NCBI GenBank assembly: GCA_035532275.1
Contig: DATKRG010000237.1
Span: 1 to 41,397, forward strand
Origin: UBA9676 sp035532275
GTDB taxonomy: Bacteria > Actinomycetota > Actinomycetes > Streptosporangiales > Streptosporangiaceae
Reading direction: 5' to 3'
DNA length: 41,397 nucleotides
In this document: piece after piece, positions 1 through 7,268 of the stretch
Layout of the letters: each line of letters opens with the position of its first letter
Position numbering within the stretch: position 1 is the first letter of the stretch
Notes under the pieces: model-generated
What the model saw: only the letters and a program-made list of their open reading frames with translations
What the model was told of the DNA's origin: nothing
Databases searched by the model: none
Translations under genes and position numbers: made by a program

Positions 1-489
1 CAGGCCGGGGGCCGGGCCGGCCGCGAGGACGGTTCTGCGTGGCCGGACTGGTACGCCAGCCAGCGGCTGCTGCCCTACCTGCGACGGGCCGCCGACGCCG
101 GAGCGCTGGGCCCCGCGCACGTGCGGGCCGTGGAAGCCGTGATCGCGCGGATCGGCGAGCTGGCCGGGCCCGCCGAGCCGCCAGCGCGCATCCACGGCGA
201 CTGCTGGTCGGGGAACGTGCTGTGGTCGGGCGGGCAGGGCTGGCTGATCGACCCGGCCGCGCACGGCGGGCACCGCGAGACCGACCTGGCGATGCTGGCG
301 CTGTTCGGCGCCCCGTTCCTGGACCAGATCATGGCCGGCTACCGCGAGGTCGCGCCGCTGGCGCCCGGGTGGAACGGCCGGGTGCCGCTGCACCAGCTGC
401 ACCCGCTGCTCGTGCACGCGTGCCTGTTCGGCTCCGGCTATGCCGAGGGCGTCGCCACCGCCGCCCGCGCCGCCCTGGCGGGCCTGTGA
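1..489 (+). CDS. Fructosamine kinase family protein, 3' part
   Basis: C-terminal 162 residues of a kinase whose 5' end lies outside the window; the frame is open from base 1 to the TGA. Visible are a WYASQRLLPYLR stretch, the catalytic-loop motif HGDCWSGNVLW, and IDPAAHGGHRETDLAML, which carries the metal-binding Asp. This combination is typical of fructosamine-3-kinase-like proteins of the APH/protein-kinase-like fold, which phosphorylate protein-bound ketosamines or small sugars. The true substrate of bacterial members is usually unknown. The gene converges on the histidine kinase gene, with a 22-bp inverted repeat between them. Confidence 0.85.
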   Translation, partial: QAGGRAGREDGSAWPDWYASQRLLPYLRRAADAGALGPAHVRAVEAVIARIGELAGPAEPPARIHGDCWSGNVLWSGGQGWLIDPAAHGGHRETDLAMLALFGAPFLDQIMAGYREVAPLAPGWNGRVPLHQLHPLLVHACLFGSGYAEGVATAARAALAGL

Positions 490-512
490 GCCGCCGGACG
501 CAGCCGACACGT

Positions 513-565
513 CATGATCGTGGTGATTTCTCAGCAGATGCCTCTGAGAAATCACCACGATCATG
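513..565. repeat. 22-bp perfect inverted repeat, CATGATCGTGGTG family
   Basis: Arms 513-534 and 544-565 are perfectly complementary around a 9-nt loop. The first 13 bases, CATGATCGTGGTG, recur at 19291-19303 and, reverse-complemented, at 10930-10942. It lies between two convergent genes and could act as a bidirectional terminator, but no T-run follows. Its sequence matches the dispersed copies, so I read it as one member of an intergenic palindromic repeat family. Confidence 0.85.
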
Positions 566-587
566 GACCAGCGGGAGCCGGCAGCGG

Positions 588-2192
588 CTAGGTTGCCTCG
601 GCAGAGAGCGGGAGCGTGATCCGGAAGGTGGCGCCGCCGCCGGGGGTCGTGTCCAGGCCGACCGTCCCGCCGTGGGCGGCCACCAGGGCGGCCACGATGG
701 CCAGGCCCAGCCCGGCACCGCCGGTCTTGCGCCCCCGGGCCTGGTCGGCCCGGTAGAAGCGTTCGAAGACCCGCTCGGCCTGTTCCTTGCCCAGCCCGGG
801 GCCCCGGTCGGCGACCTCCAGGATCGCGCTGCGCACTGGCGGATGGCCGTCCCCCCGGCCGGCCGTGATCCGCACGTCGATCCTGGTGCCGTCCGGGGTG
901 TGGGTGAGGGCGTTGGTCATCAGGTTGCTGATCACCTGCCGCAGCCGTGCCTCGTCGCCGAGGACCAGGAACGCCGCGCCGCTGCCGACCGTCAGCTCGA
1001 TGGTGCGGCGCGGGGCGATCATCCGGGCGTCCTGGACGGCGTCAGCGGTCAGTGTGAGCAGGTCGACCGGGCGGTGCTCGATCGGGCGCTGCTGGTCGAG
1101 GCGGGCCAGCAGCAGCATGTCCTCGACCAGCACGCCCATCCGGGCCGACTCCTGCTCGACCCGCTCCATGATCCGGTCCATGTCCGGCTCGGTGAGGGGC
1201 GCTGTGCCGGGCGGGGCGGCGTCCGGCTCGCGGGTGCCGTTGGCGGCCCCGCCGAGGCCCAGCCCACCGCGCTGACGGTAGTACTCGGCATAGCCGCGGA
1301 TCGCGGTCAGCGGGGTGCGCAGCTCATGGCTGGCATCGGCGACGAACTGGCGCATCCGCTCCTCGGATCGCCGGGCGGCCGTCTCGGAGTCCTCCCGGGC
1401 GTGGAACGCCGTCTCGATCTGGGCGAGCATCGTGTTGAGCGAGCGGCCGAGCCGCCCGACCTCGGTGCGGGGGTCGCGGTCGGGCACCCGCCGGGAAAGG
1501 TCGCCGGCCGCGATCGCCTCCGCGGTGTGCTCGATGTCGGTCAGCGGGCGCAGGCTGCTGCGGACGATCGCGGCCCCGACGACTGCCAGGGCGACGATCA
1601 CGATCGCGCTGACGATCGTGTCGATGCGTGCCAGCGCGTCGACGGTCCGGTACACGCTGGTCACGTCCGCCGCCGCGATCAGCGTCCCGGTGGTGGTCCC
1701 GCCGGACGGGATCAAGAACGTCTGCCGGTAGGTGACGACCCGCCACTGGCGCCCGCCGGACTGCGCGGACACGGTGACCGGCTGCCCGTCGTGTGCCGCG
1801 AGCCAGGCCGGGGTGACCGGGGCGGCCGGCTGGGGGAGCCGGGTCGGCTGGGTGCCGGGCCGGCCGGTCACGGGTTCCAGCACCGGCTGCCATCTGTGGC
1901 CGCCTGCTGGCAGATAGGCCAGCCACTGCTGGCCGCCGAAACTCACCGTCGTGCTCTGGGTGAACAGGTAGTGCTGCACGAAATCGTGGAGGCCACCCGG
2001 GTTCTTCAGCCCCGCGTCGTAGCCGCTCAGCAGGTATCCGCGCAGCACGGAGATGCCCGCGATGCTGATGATCGACAGGGCCACGGCGACCAGCGCGAGC
2101 ACGGCGGTGATCAGCCTGATCCGCAGCGGGACCCGTCCGGGTACCCGCCGGATCTCCTGCCAGCGGCTGCTGAGCCCGGACTGGACAGACAT
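588..2192 (-). CDS. Sensor histidine kinase of an OmpR-type two-component system
   Basis: 534-residue membrane kinase. TM1 is about residues 25-50, followed by an extracytoplasmic sensor region of about 140 residues of unknown ligand, TM2 about 191-211, and a HAMP linker to about 265. The HisKA motif VADASHELRTPL has phospho-acceptor His289. The HATPase part shows the N box (NLMTNALTHTPDG), G1 (DRGPGLG), F (ERFYR) and G2 (GGAGLGLAIV). A Gly/Pro/Ala-rich insert interrupts the dimerisation helices at about 305-335. The start lies 7 bp after the response-regulator stop, so the two are co-transcribed with the regulator first. The layout resembles actinobacterial TcrY/PrrB-type kinases, but I cannot assign a stimulus. 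Confidence 0.93.
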   Translation of the reverse strand: MSVQSGLSSRWQEIRRVPGRVPLRIRLITAVLALVAVALSIISIAGISVLRGYLLSGYDAGLKNPGGLHDFVQHYLFTQSTTVSFGGQQWLAYLPAGGHRWQPVLEPVTGRPGTQPTRLPQPAAPVTPAWLAAHDGQPVTVSAQSGGRQWRVVTYRQTFLIPSGGTTTGTLIAAADVTSVYRTVDALARIDTIVSAIVIVALAVVGAAIVRSSLRPLTDIEHTAEAIAAGDLSRRVPDRDPRTEVGRLGRSLNTMLAQIETAFHAREDSETAARRSEERMRQFVADASHELRTPLTAIRGYAEYYRQRGGLGLGGAANGTREPDAAPPGTAPLTEPDMDRIMERVEQESARMGVLVEDMLLLARLDQQRPIEHRPVDLLTLTADAVQDARMIAPRRTIELTVGSGAAFLVLGDEARLRQVISNLMTNALTHTPDGTRIDVRITAGRGDGHPPVRSAILEVADRGPGLGKEQAERVFERFYRADQARGRKTGGAGLGLAIVAALVAAHGGTVGLDTTPGGGATFRITLPLSAEAT

Positions 2193-2199
2193 GAGTGAG

Positions 2200-2922
2200 C
2201 TACGGGGACGGAAGCCGGAGCACGTACCCGACCCCCCGCAGAGTGTGGATCAGCCGCGGCCCGCTGCTGTCCACCTTGCGGCGCAGCACGGACACGTAGG
2301 ACTCGACGATCCCGGTGTCGCCACGGAAGTCGTAGTCCCACACGTGGTCAAGGATCTGCATCTTCGACAGCACCCGGTTGGCGTTGCCCATGAAGTAGCG
2401 CAGCAGCTTGAACTCGGTGGGGGACAGCTGGATGGCCTGCCCGGCCCGCCACACCTCGTGGCTGTCCTCGTCGAGTTCGAGGTCGGCGAACTTCAGCCGC
2501 GGTGTCGGCTCGATGCCGTCGCCCCGGGTTCGCCGGAGCACCGCCCGGATCCGGGCGATCACCTCCTCCAGGCTGAACGGCTTGGTCACGTAGTCGTCGC
2601 CGCCCAGGGTCAGGCCCCGGATCTTGTCCTCCATCGCGTCCCGGGCGGTCAGGAAGACGACGGGGATACGGGCGCCGCCGCCCCGCAGCCGCCGGATCAC
2701 GTCGAACCCGTCCATGTCGGGCAGCATGACGTCGAGCACGATGAGGTCGGGCCGGTGGCGGCCGGCCGCCTGCACCGCCTCGCCACCCGCGGCGGCGGTG
2801 ATCACCTCGAAGCCGGCATAGCGCAGGCTGGCGGCCAGCAGCTCGAGGATGTTCGGCTCGTCTTCCACGACGAGCAGACGGGCGTCGTACTTGCTCCGCC
2901 CGTCACCTGACGGGATGGTCAT
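2200..2922 (-). CDS. OmpR/PhoB-family response regulator
   Basis: 240 residues. The receiver domain (about 14-130) has acidic residues in VVEDEPN, phospho-acceptor Asp64 in VLDVMLPDMDG, and the conserved Lys in VTKPFS. The winged-helix effector domain (about 140-238) has SPTEFKLLRYF and the recognition region GIVESYVSVLRRKVD, ending in the usual RGVGYVLR. Start ATG at 2922 has an AGGAT-like site upstream. It is first in the operon with its kinase. Four CTGA half-sites at 11-bp spacing lie 24-60 bp upstream, which suits autoregulation by an OmpR-type dimer binding direct repeats (inference). Confidence 0.95.
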   Translation of the reverse strand: MTIPSGDGRSKYDARLLVVEDEPNILELLAASLRYAGFEVITAAAGGEAVQAAGRHRPDLIVLDVMLPDMDGFDVIRRLRGGGARIPVVFLTARDAMEDKIRGLTLGGDDYVTKPFSLEEVIARIRAVLRRTRGDGIEPTPRLKFADLELDEDSHEVWRAGQAIQLSPTEFKLLRYFMGNANRVLSKMQILDHVWDYDFRGDTGIVESYVSVLRRKVDSSGPRLIHTLRGVGYVLRLPSP

Positions 2923-2945
2923 GGCATCGATCCTGAAAGGCCAAC

Positions 2946-2982
2946 CTGAGAGTTTCCTGAGCGCATGCTGAATCTGATCTGA
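2946..2982 (-). promoter_or_regulatory. 11-bp-phased CTGA/TCAG repeats, candidate response-regulator box
   Basis: CTGA occurs at 2946, 2957, 2968 and 2979, exactly one helical turn apart; read on the gene's strand these are TCAG. An extra out-of-phase CTGA is at 2974. OmpR/PhoB-family regulators bind tandem half-sites on one helix face at about 11 bp. The adjacent gene at 2922 encodes such a regulator, so autoregulation is the natural reading. Binding itself is inference. Confidence 0.55.
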
Positions 2983-3054
2983 TGATCGTAATCCAAGGTC
3001 ACAGCGGGTGACGACCTGTCCCGGGCGGCCGGGGCGCCGGCCGCGCCGCCCAGC

Positions 3055-3288
3055 TCAGACGGGCCGGCCGCTGACGTCGTTCCAGCGGACGATGGCCGCC
3101 GCCCGGGAACCGGCGCCGAGTTTGGCGTAGATCCGGTTCACGTGGTTTTTCACCGTCTTCTCGGCGAGCACAAGCTGGGTGGCGATCTCACCGTTCGAGT
3201 GCCCCTCGGCGATAAGGGACATGACCTCTGCCTCGCGCGACGAAAGCCCCAGCGGGTGCACATTGCGGGACACGCTGGCGGTCCTCAT
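3055..3288 (-). CDS. Free-standing LuxR-type HTH protein
   Basis: 77 residues, essentially only a LuxR/GerE helix-turn-helix (about 12-70): LSSREAEVMSLIAEGHSNGEIA, then LAEKTVKNHVNRIYAKLG. No receiver or ligand domain is present, so it resembles the stand-alone 'orphan' LuxR-HTH proteins common in actinomycetes. A good GGAGG site sits 4-5 nt before the ATG at 3288. It lies 95 bp downstream of the LCP gene on the same strand and 132 bp upstream of the two-component operon. Co-transcription with either side is possible but not shown. Target genes are unknown. Confidence 0.85.
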   Translation of the reverse strand: MRTASVSRNVHPLGLSSREAEVMSLIAEGHSNGEIATQLVLAEKTVKNHVNRIYAKLGAGSRAAAIVRWNDVSGRPV

Positions 3289-3383
3289 CTAACCTCCGGC
3301 ACCGATACCAGCACATCAGATGCGAGGCATGGTACCGAAACGGACCCCTGCTCGCGCAAGGGCCAATTTCAGCCCGCGGCGGG

Positions 3384-4694
3384 TTACCCGGCCAGGCTGG
3401 AGCCGGTCAGCAGCCGTTTTGGCACCGGCCGGTCGGCATTCAGGTCGTTGAACAGCTCCAGTGCCTGGGTGCGGTCCCATTGGAGGGCGTCGCCGACCCC
3501 GGGCACGAAGTAGTTCGCGTTCCCGATCGGGACGGTCGTCGTCTCCGGGTTGCGCAGCGCGAAAGCGACCTGGAGCAGCTGGTACAGATGCGTGCCGCTG
3601 TCCACCTTGAGTGCCCCGGCGGCGCCGAACGCGGCGGGGACGGCGGCGAACGGGTTGATCAGCGTGCCGGGGCTGGTCATCTTGCGCAGCAGCGCACGCA
3701 GGAACAGCCGCTGGTTCTGCACCCGCTGCAGGTCCTGGTTGGCGAAGCTGTGCCGGGTCCGCACGTAACCCAGGGCCTGCGCCCCGTCGAGCGTCTGGCA
3801 GCCGGCCTTCAGGTGCAGGCCGGCCGCGGGGTCCCGGATCGCGTGGGGCAGGCACATCCGCACGCCGCCGATCGCGTCGACGACATTCACCAGGCCGCCG
3901 AAACCGATTCCCATGTAATGCTCGATCCGCAGGCCGGTAGCGTTCTGCACGGTTTCCGCGAGCAATTTCGGGCCGCCGAACGAATAAGCGGCGTTGATCT
4001 TGTTCGAGCCGAACCCGGGAATCGGGACATAGGAGTCCCGGGGCAGGCTGATCAGCACTGCCCGGCCACCGTTCGAGGGAATGTGCAGGACCAGGATCGT
4101 GTCAGAGCGGTGCCCGCTGACGTCGAAACCGGTCGCCAGCTGACGCTCCTGCTTACGGGTCAGGCCCTGGCGGCTGTCCGAGCCGGTGATGAGCCAGTTC
4201 TGCCCGGCGCCGGCGGCCGGGCGGCCCGCGTAGTCGACCAGGATGTTGCGCCGGCTGAGCTGGGAGTCGAGGTAGAAGTACGTCACCCCGACCAGGACCA
4301 GCAGGACCAGCACGACGCTCAAGGAGATGAACAGGATGCGCCGCCCGCGCCGCCGCCCGGTCCCGCCCCGGCCCGGGGACCGGTACCGTGTGCGGCCACC
4401 GCGGGGAGCGCCTGGGCCGCCGGGAGCGCCTGGGCCGCGCGGCGACCCGTACACCGGCGGCTGCTCGGGCCAGCTGCTGGCCTGGCCTCGCTGGCCCGCC
4501 GCTCCCTGGTAGGCACCGGCCGGCTGGCCGGCCGCGGCGCCTGCCCCGCCCGCAGGCAGGCGCACCGTGGGCTCACTCCCCACGCCCGGTGCGTCACCGA
4601 ACCCGCCCGGTCCGGCCGTCCCGGCGGGCACGCCGCCGGCTCCGGCCGCTGGGGGATTGTCGTCCCGGAACCAGCCCGCAGGCCACTCGTTCAC
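3384..4694 (-). CDS. LytR-CpsA-Psr (LCP) family cell-wall ligase
   Basis: 436 residues from a GTG whose bases overlap the upstream methyltransferase stop (GTGA), with GGAGGG 8 nt before it. An ATG at 4757 would force a 67-bp overlap and is less likely. The cytoplasmic tail (1-119) is rich in Pro, Gly and Ala, with RGPGAPGGPGAP repeats. One TM follows at about 120-142, then the LCP domain: LITGSDSR, RSDTILVLHI, ISLPRDSYV, GSNKINAAY and GYVRTRHS, which carry the Arg/Asp residues that bind polyprenyl-pyrophosphate substrates. LCP enzymes attach teichoic acids, arabinogalactan or capsular glycans to peptidoglycan outside the membrane. Which polymer is handled here cannot be told. Confidence 0.9.
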   Translation of the reverse strand: MNEWPAGWFRDDNPPAAGAGGVPAGTAGPGGFGDAPGVGSEPTVRLPAGGAGAAAGQPAGAYQGAAGQRGQASSWPEQPPVYGSPRGPGAPGGPGAPRGGRTRYRSPGRGGTGRRRGRRILFISLSVVLVLLVLVGVTYFYLDSQLSRRNILVDYAGRPAAGAGQNWLITGSDSRQGLTRKQERQLATGFDVSGHRSDTILVLHIPSNGGRAVLISLPRDSYVPIPGFGSNKINAAYSFGGPKLLAETVQNATGLRIEHYMGIGFGGLVNVVDAIGGVRMCLPHAIRDPAAGLHLKAGCQTLDGAQALGYVRTRHSFANQDLQRVQNQRLFLRALLRKMTSPGTLINPFAAVPAAFGAAGALKVDSGTHLYQLLQVAFALRNPETTTVPIGNANYFVPGVGDALQWDRTQALELFNDLNADRPVPKRLLTGSSLAG

Positions 4695-5521
4695 GCGGTG
4701 CCCTCCCACCAGATCGTGACCACATCCCGCCCGGACGATCCCAGGTCGCCGGGACACCCGGGCTCACTGCCCGCTTCCAGCAGCGCGGCCTCTACCTCGC
4801 TGGCCCGCTCTGGTGGCAGGCACAGCCGGCGCCTGGTGACGTCGACCAGTTCCGCCATCGACTGGTAGTCGGCTTCGGCCGGGCGGCTCCATTCAGTGTG
4901 CCTTGGGTTCAGACCCATCGCGCCCATGATGTCCAGCGCATCGCGGGCCGTGGGCCGCTCGGGGCGTTTGAGGCCGTGGAAGCGCAGCCACAGTGGGTTG
5001 AGCGAAACCAGCGGGTGGGCGGCGGTGGTCTCGACGACCACCCGCCGGCGCGCGTGACCGGTCAGGGCCACCAGGAACGGCTCCAGGTCGGGCACGTTGA
5101 ACAGGACATGGTTGCAGGTCACGACGTCGGCGGCGGGGACCTGCCCGGCGATGTCGGGCCACCGGCCGGGGACCGCGCTGACCACCAGGCCGGCCGCGCC
5201 GGCGCCATCGGTGAGCAGCCCGAGCATCCCGGTGTCGACATCGACTGCGGTGAGCGTGGTGGTCCGGGGAGCCAGTGGCAGGCAGGCCGCTCCCGCGCCC
5301 GAGCCGATGTCGAGCACGCTGCCCGGTGGCGCCAGGGCCTGCCAGGCCCGCTCGAACGAGGGCCCGCCCGGCGTGTGCCGCAGCCGGTCGGCGCGGCGGG
5401 CGAACACCTGCCGTGGCAGCACCCAGGGGGAATCGGCCACGGCAGCGGTGATGTGATCGGGGATGGCCCAGGCGGCAAGATCGTCACGCCACCGGCTCAG
5501 CTGCTCGGTCAGGGGGACCAC
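4691..5521 (-). CDS. Class I SAM-dependent methyltransferase
   Basis: 276 residues, GTG start. SAM-binding motif I is VLDIGSGAGAACLPL at about 90-104, followed by an acidic strand end (TAVDVDTGML) and VVTCNHVLFNVPDL, the post-motif region of Rossmann-fold methyltransferases. The substrate is not recognisable. Its stop overlaps the GTG start of the LCP gene by 4 bp, so the two are translationally coupled, which hints at an envelope- or lipid-related role (inference only). A weak GAGCAT hexamer lies six bases before the start, so a leaderless transcript starting between this gene and tRNA-His is possible. Confidence 0.85.
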   Translation of the reverse strand: MVPLTEQLSRWRDDLAAWAIPDHITAAVADSPWVLPRQVFARRADRLRHTPGGPSFERAWQALAPPGSVLDIGSGAGAACLPLAPRTTTLTAVDVDTGMLGLLTDGAGAAGLVVSAVPGRWPDIAGQVPAADVVTCNHVLFNVPDLEPFLVALTGHARRRVVVETTAAHPLVSLNPLWLRFHGLKRPERPTARDALDIMGAMGLNPRHTEWSRPAEADYQSMAELVDVTRRRLCLPPERASEVEAALLEAGSEPGCPGDLGSSGRDVVTIWWEGTA

Positions 5522-5616
5522 GATCGGATGCTCCGCAGGGTCACGAACGGTGGGCGGAACGGTCCCGAAGACGCGAGGCCAACGGCGCGCTCGCCACCGG
5601 CCTCACGTCATATCGG

Positions 5617-5691
5617 GGTGGGCGAGGGGACTTGAACCCCCGGCCCCCAGGACCACAACCTGGTGCTCTAACCAACTGAGCTACGCCCACC
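5617..5691 (-). tRNA. tRNA-His (GTG)
   Basis: Full cloverleaf on the minus strand. Acceptor GTGGGCG pairs perfectly with CGCCCAC (5618-5624 with 5684-5690). The D arm GCTC/GAGC, anticodon arm CCAGG-TTGTGGT-CCTGG with anticodon GTG, and T arm GGGGG-TTCAAGT-CCCCT are all intact. An extra 5' G (5691) opposite discriminator C (5617) is the tRNA-His identity pair. The 3' CCA is not encoded. It lies just downstream of oligoribonuclease, an arrangement I recall from Streptomyces. Confidence 0.97.
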
Positions 5692-5726
5692 ACGCCATCG
5701 GCTGGATGAAGCATAGCGGCACCCGG

Positions 5727-6431
5727 TCAGTGGGCCGAACCCGTTTGTGCCGCCGCGTCCGGCGTCTGCGCGTCCTTGGGCCGCGCAGCCCCGGCCGCGG
5801 ATGAGGCGCCCGGCTGGCGGCCTTCCTCCATCCCGGTCCCCGCGCCGTGGCGGGCAGCGATCTTCCGCGCCGTGGGCGAGTCGGGGCCGGGCGGCGCGAC
5901 GAACACCGCTTCCCGGTAGTAGCGCAGCTCCTGGATGCTCTCGGTGATGTCGGCCAGCGCCCGGTGCCCGCCGTGCTTGGGCGGGCTGGCGAAGTACGCC
6001 CGTGGGTACCAGCGCCGGGCCAGCTCCTTGATGCTGGACACGTCCACCATCCGGTAGTGCAGGTAGACGTCCAGGTCGGGCATGTCGCGGGCGAGGAAGG
6101 ACCGGTCAGTGGCGATGGAGTTGCCGCACAGCGGGACCTTCCTCGGCTCGGCGACGTGGCCGCGCACGTAGGCGAGGACCTTGTCCTGAGCTTCGGCGAG
6201 CGTCACGCCGGCCGCCAGCTCGTCCAGCAGCCCGGAGGTGGTGTGCATCTCCCTGACCACGTCCACCATCTGGTCAAGCGCCTCGGCGGGCGGCTTGATG
6301 ACCAGGTCCACTCCCTCGTCGAGGACGGTCAGGTCGCCATCGGTGACCAGGCACGCGATTTCGATCAAGGCATCCCGCCCGAGATCGAGCCCGGTCATCT
6401 CGCAGTCGATCCACACGAGCCGGTCAGTCAT
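5727..6431 (-). CDS. orn: Oligoribonuclease
   Basis: 234-residue DEDDh 3'-5' exoribonuclease that degrades 2-5-nt RNAs, including pGpG from c-di-GMP turnover. Exo I is VWIDCEMTGLD (Asp9, Glu11). Exo II lies around GNSIATDRSFL, and Exo III is GGHRALADI with the catalytic His and Asp. The core ends near residue 200. A low-complexity Ala/Gly/Pro tail of about 35 residues follows, longer than in the usual roughly 180-residue enzyme but common in actinomycetes. TAGGCT lies exactly six bases before the ATG with no Shine-Dalgarno, so the mRNA is probably leaderless. tRNA-His follows 36 bp downstream on the same strand. Confidence 0.97.
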   Translation of the reverse strand: MTDRLVWIDCEMTGLDLGRDALIEIACLVTDGDLTVLDEGVDLVIKPPAEALDQMVDVVREMHTTSGLLDELAAGVTLAEAQDKVLAYVRGHVAEPRKVPLCGNSIATDRSFLARDMPDLDVYLHYRMVDVSSIKELARRWYPRAYFASPPKHGGHRALADITESIQELRYYREAVFVAPPGPDSPTARKIAARHGAGTGMEEGRQPGASSAAGAARPKDAQTPDAAAQTGSAH

Positions 6432-6437
6432 TCCCCC

Positions 6438-6443
6438 AGCCTA
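6438..6443 (-). promoter_or_regulatory. -10 hexamer of leaderless orn promoter
   Basis: TAGGCT followed by six bases and the ATG at 6431, which puts the expected transcription start on the A of ATG. The spacing is the same as at six other genes in this window. Confidence 0.55.
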
Positions 6444-6505
6444 GGACCTCGGCCCCGATCGCTCTGCCATCAGCGGCCAGGACATGCCCTGGCCGCGTCG
6501 CGCGG

Positions 6506-7198
6506 TTACCGCCCGCGCAGCGCGGAGATGTGGCCGGGAACCGGGACACCGGGCGGCAGCGCCGGGTCCGGGTCCGGCGCGCCGAACCTCAGGGCGGCGG
6601 GCACCACCCCGGCCCAGACACCGGCGGACAGGTCCTCCGGCTCGTCGGCGGGCGGGCCGGTACGGACCTTGACCGAGGCTTCCGCCAGCGGGACGGCGAG
6701 CACGGCGGTGGCAGCGAGTTCCTTGCGCGTGGGCTCACGGACGGCCTCCCACCGGCCGGGGATCAGCTGCTCGGTGACGGCTCTCAGGCCCGCCAGGCGT
6801 TCGGCGTCACCGGTGACCCGCCTGGCGACGCCGAACACCACCGCACTGCGGTAGTTGACCGAATGGCTGAACACCGCCCGGGCGCAGACCAGGCCATCGA
6901 CATGGGTGACGGTGACGCAGACCTGCTGCCCGTCAGCGGCCAGGATGCTGCGGTTGGCCGAGGAGCCGTGCAGATACAGGATGTCGCCAATGCGGCCATA
7001 TGCGGTGGGCAGTACCACGGGCGAGCCGCCGGCCACCACGCCGAGGTGGCAGATCATCCCGGCGTCGAGTACGGCGTACAGCTCGTCCCGGTCGGTCCTG
7101 GCGCGCTCGGAGTGGCGGCGCAGCCGGGTCCGCTCGGTTGCCGACAGCTCGGTTGCCGACAGGGGATCGGTAGCCAGCTGGGGAGATGCGTCGCTCAT
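6506..7198 (-). CDS. Pyridoxamine 5'-phosphate oxidase-like FMN-binding split-barrel protein (NimA type)
   Basis: 230 residues. The split-barrel core (about 30-185) shows CHLGVVAGGSPVVLPTAYGRIGDILYLHGSSANRSI, broken here only for reading and spread over residues 50-85, and SVNYRSAVVFGVARRV. This is the pattern of the NimA/'pyridoxamine 5'-phosphate oxidase family' group that binds FMN or F420-like cofactors; the actual reaction is unknown. The first 25 residues contain a short duplication (SATELSATE). It is divergent from the MocR regulator, with AAAGTGG-type operator half-sites between them, so it is the likely target of that regulator. TAGCCT seven bases upstream suggests a leaderless or nearly leaderless start. 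Confidence 0.85.
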   Translation of the reverse strand: MSDASPQLATDPLSATELSATERTRLRRHSERARTDRDELYAVLDAGMICHLGVVAGGSPVVLPTAYGRIGDILYLHGSSANRSILAADGQQVCVTVTHVDGLVCARAVFSHSVNYRSAVVFGVARRVTGDAERLAGLRAVTEQLIPGRWEAVREPTRKELAATAVLAVPLAEASVKVRTGPPADEPEDLSAGVWAGVVPAALRFGAPDPDPALPPGVPVPGHISALRGR

Positions 7199-7205
7199 GC
7201 TGGCC

Positions 7206-7211
7206 AGGCTA
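7206..7211 (-). promoter_or_regulatory. -10 hexamer upstream of the FMN-barrel gene
   Basis: TAGCCT, seven bases before the ATG at 7198. It directly abuts the AAAGTGG operator at 7217, so a bound regulator would cover the -35 side of this promoter. Confidence 0.4.
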
Positions 7212-7216
7212 CCGAG

Positions 7217-7268
7217 AAAGTGGTCTGATAACAGTAGCCACTTTACCGGGAAAATGGGGGACCACTTT
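7217..7268. promoter_or_regulatory. PdxR/MocR-type operator
   Basis: AAAGTGGTC at 7217-7225 is mirrored perfectly by GACCACTTT at 7260-7268, and a third half-site CCACTTT lies between at 7238-7244. The half-site AAAGTGGTCTG closely matches the AAAGTGGW(T)CTA motif that I recall being reported for Corynebacterium glutamicum PdxR. It sits between divergent genes, one encoding a MocR regulator, and the last half-site touches that regulator's proposed start. Confidence 0.65.

Noticed and set aside
39..2198. Long plus-strand frame across the fructosamine kinase and histidine kinase regions
   Set aside because: It crosses two well-supported genes in other frames, includes the 22-bp inverted repeat and has no recognisable domain.
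4695..4757. ATG start of the LCP gene at 4757
   Set aside because: It would overlap the methyltransferase by 67 bp. The GTG at 4694 has a strong ribosome site and a typical 4-bp stop/start overlap.
7186..7266. Upstream ATG start of the MocR-type gene
   Set aside because: It would overlap the divergent gene's start and translate through the operator; the TTG at 7267 has a GGGGGA site and begins just before the conserved domain.
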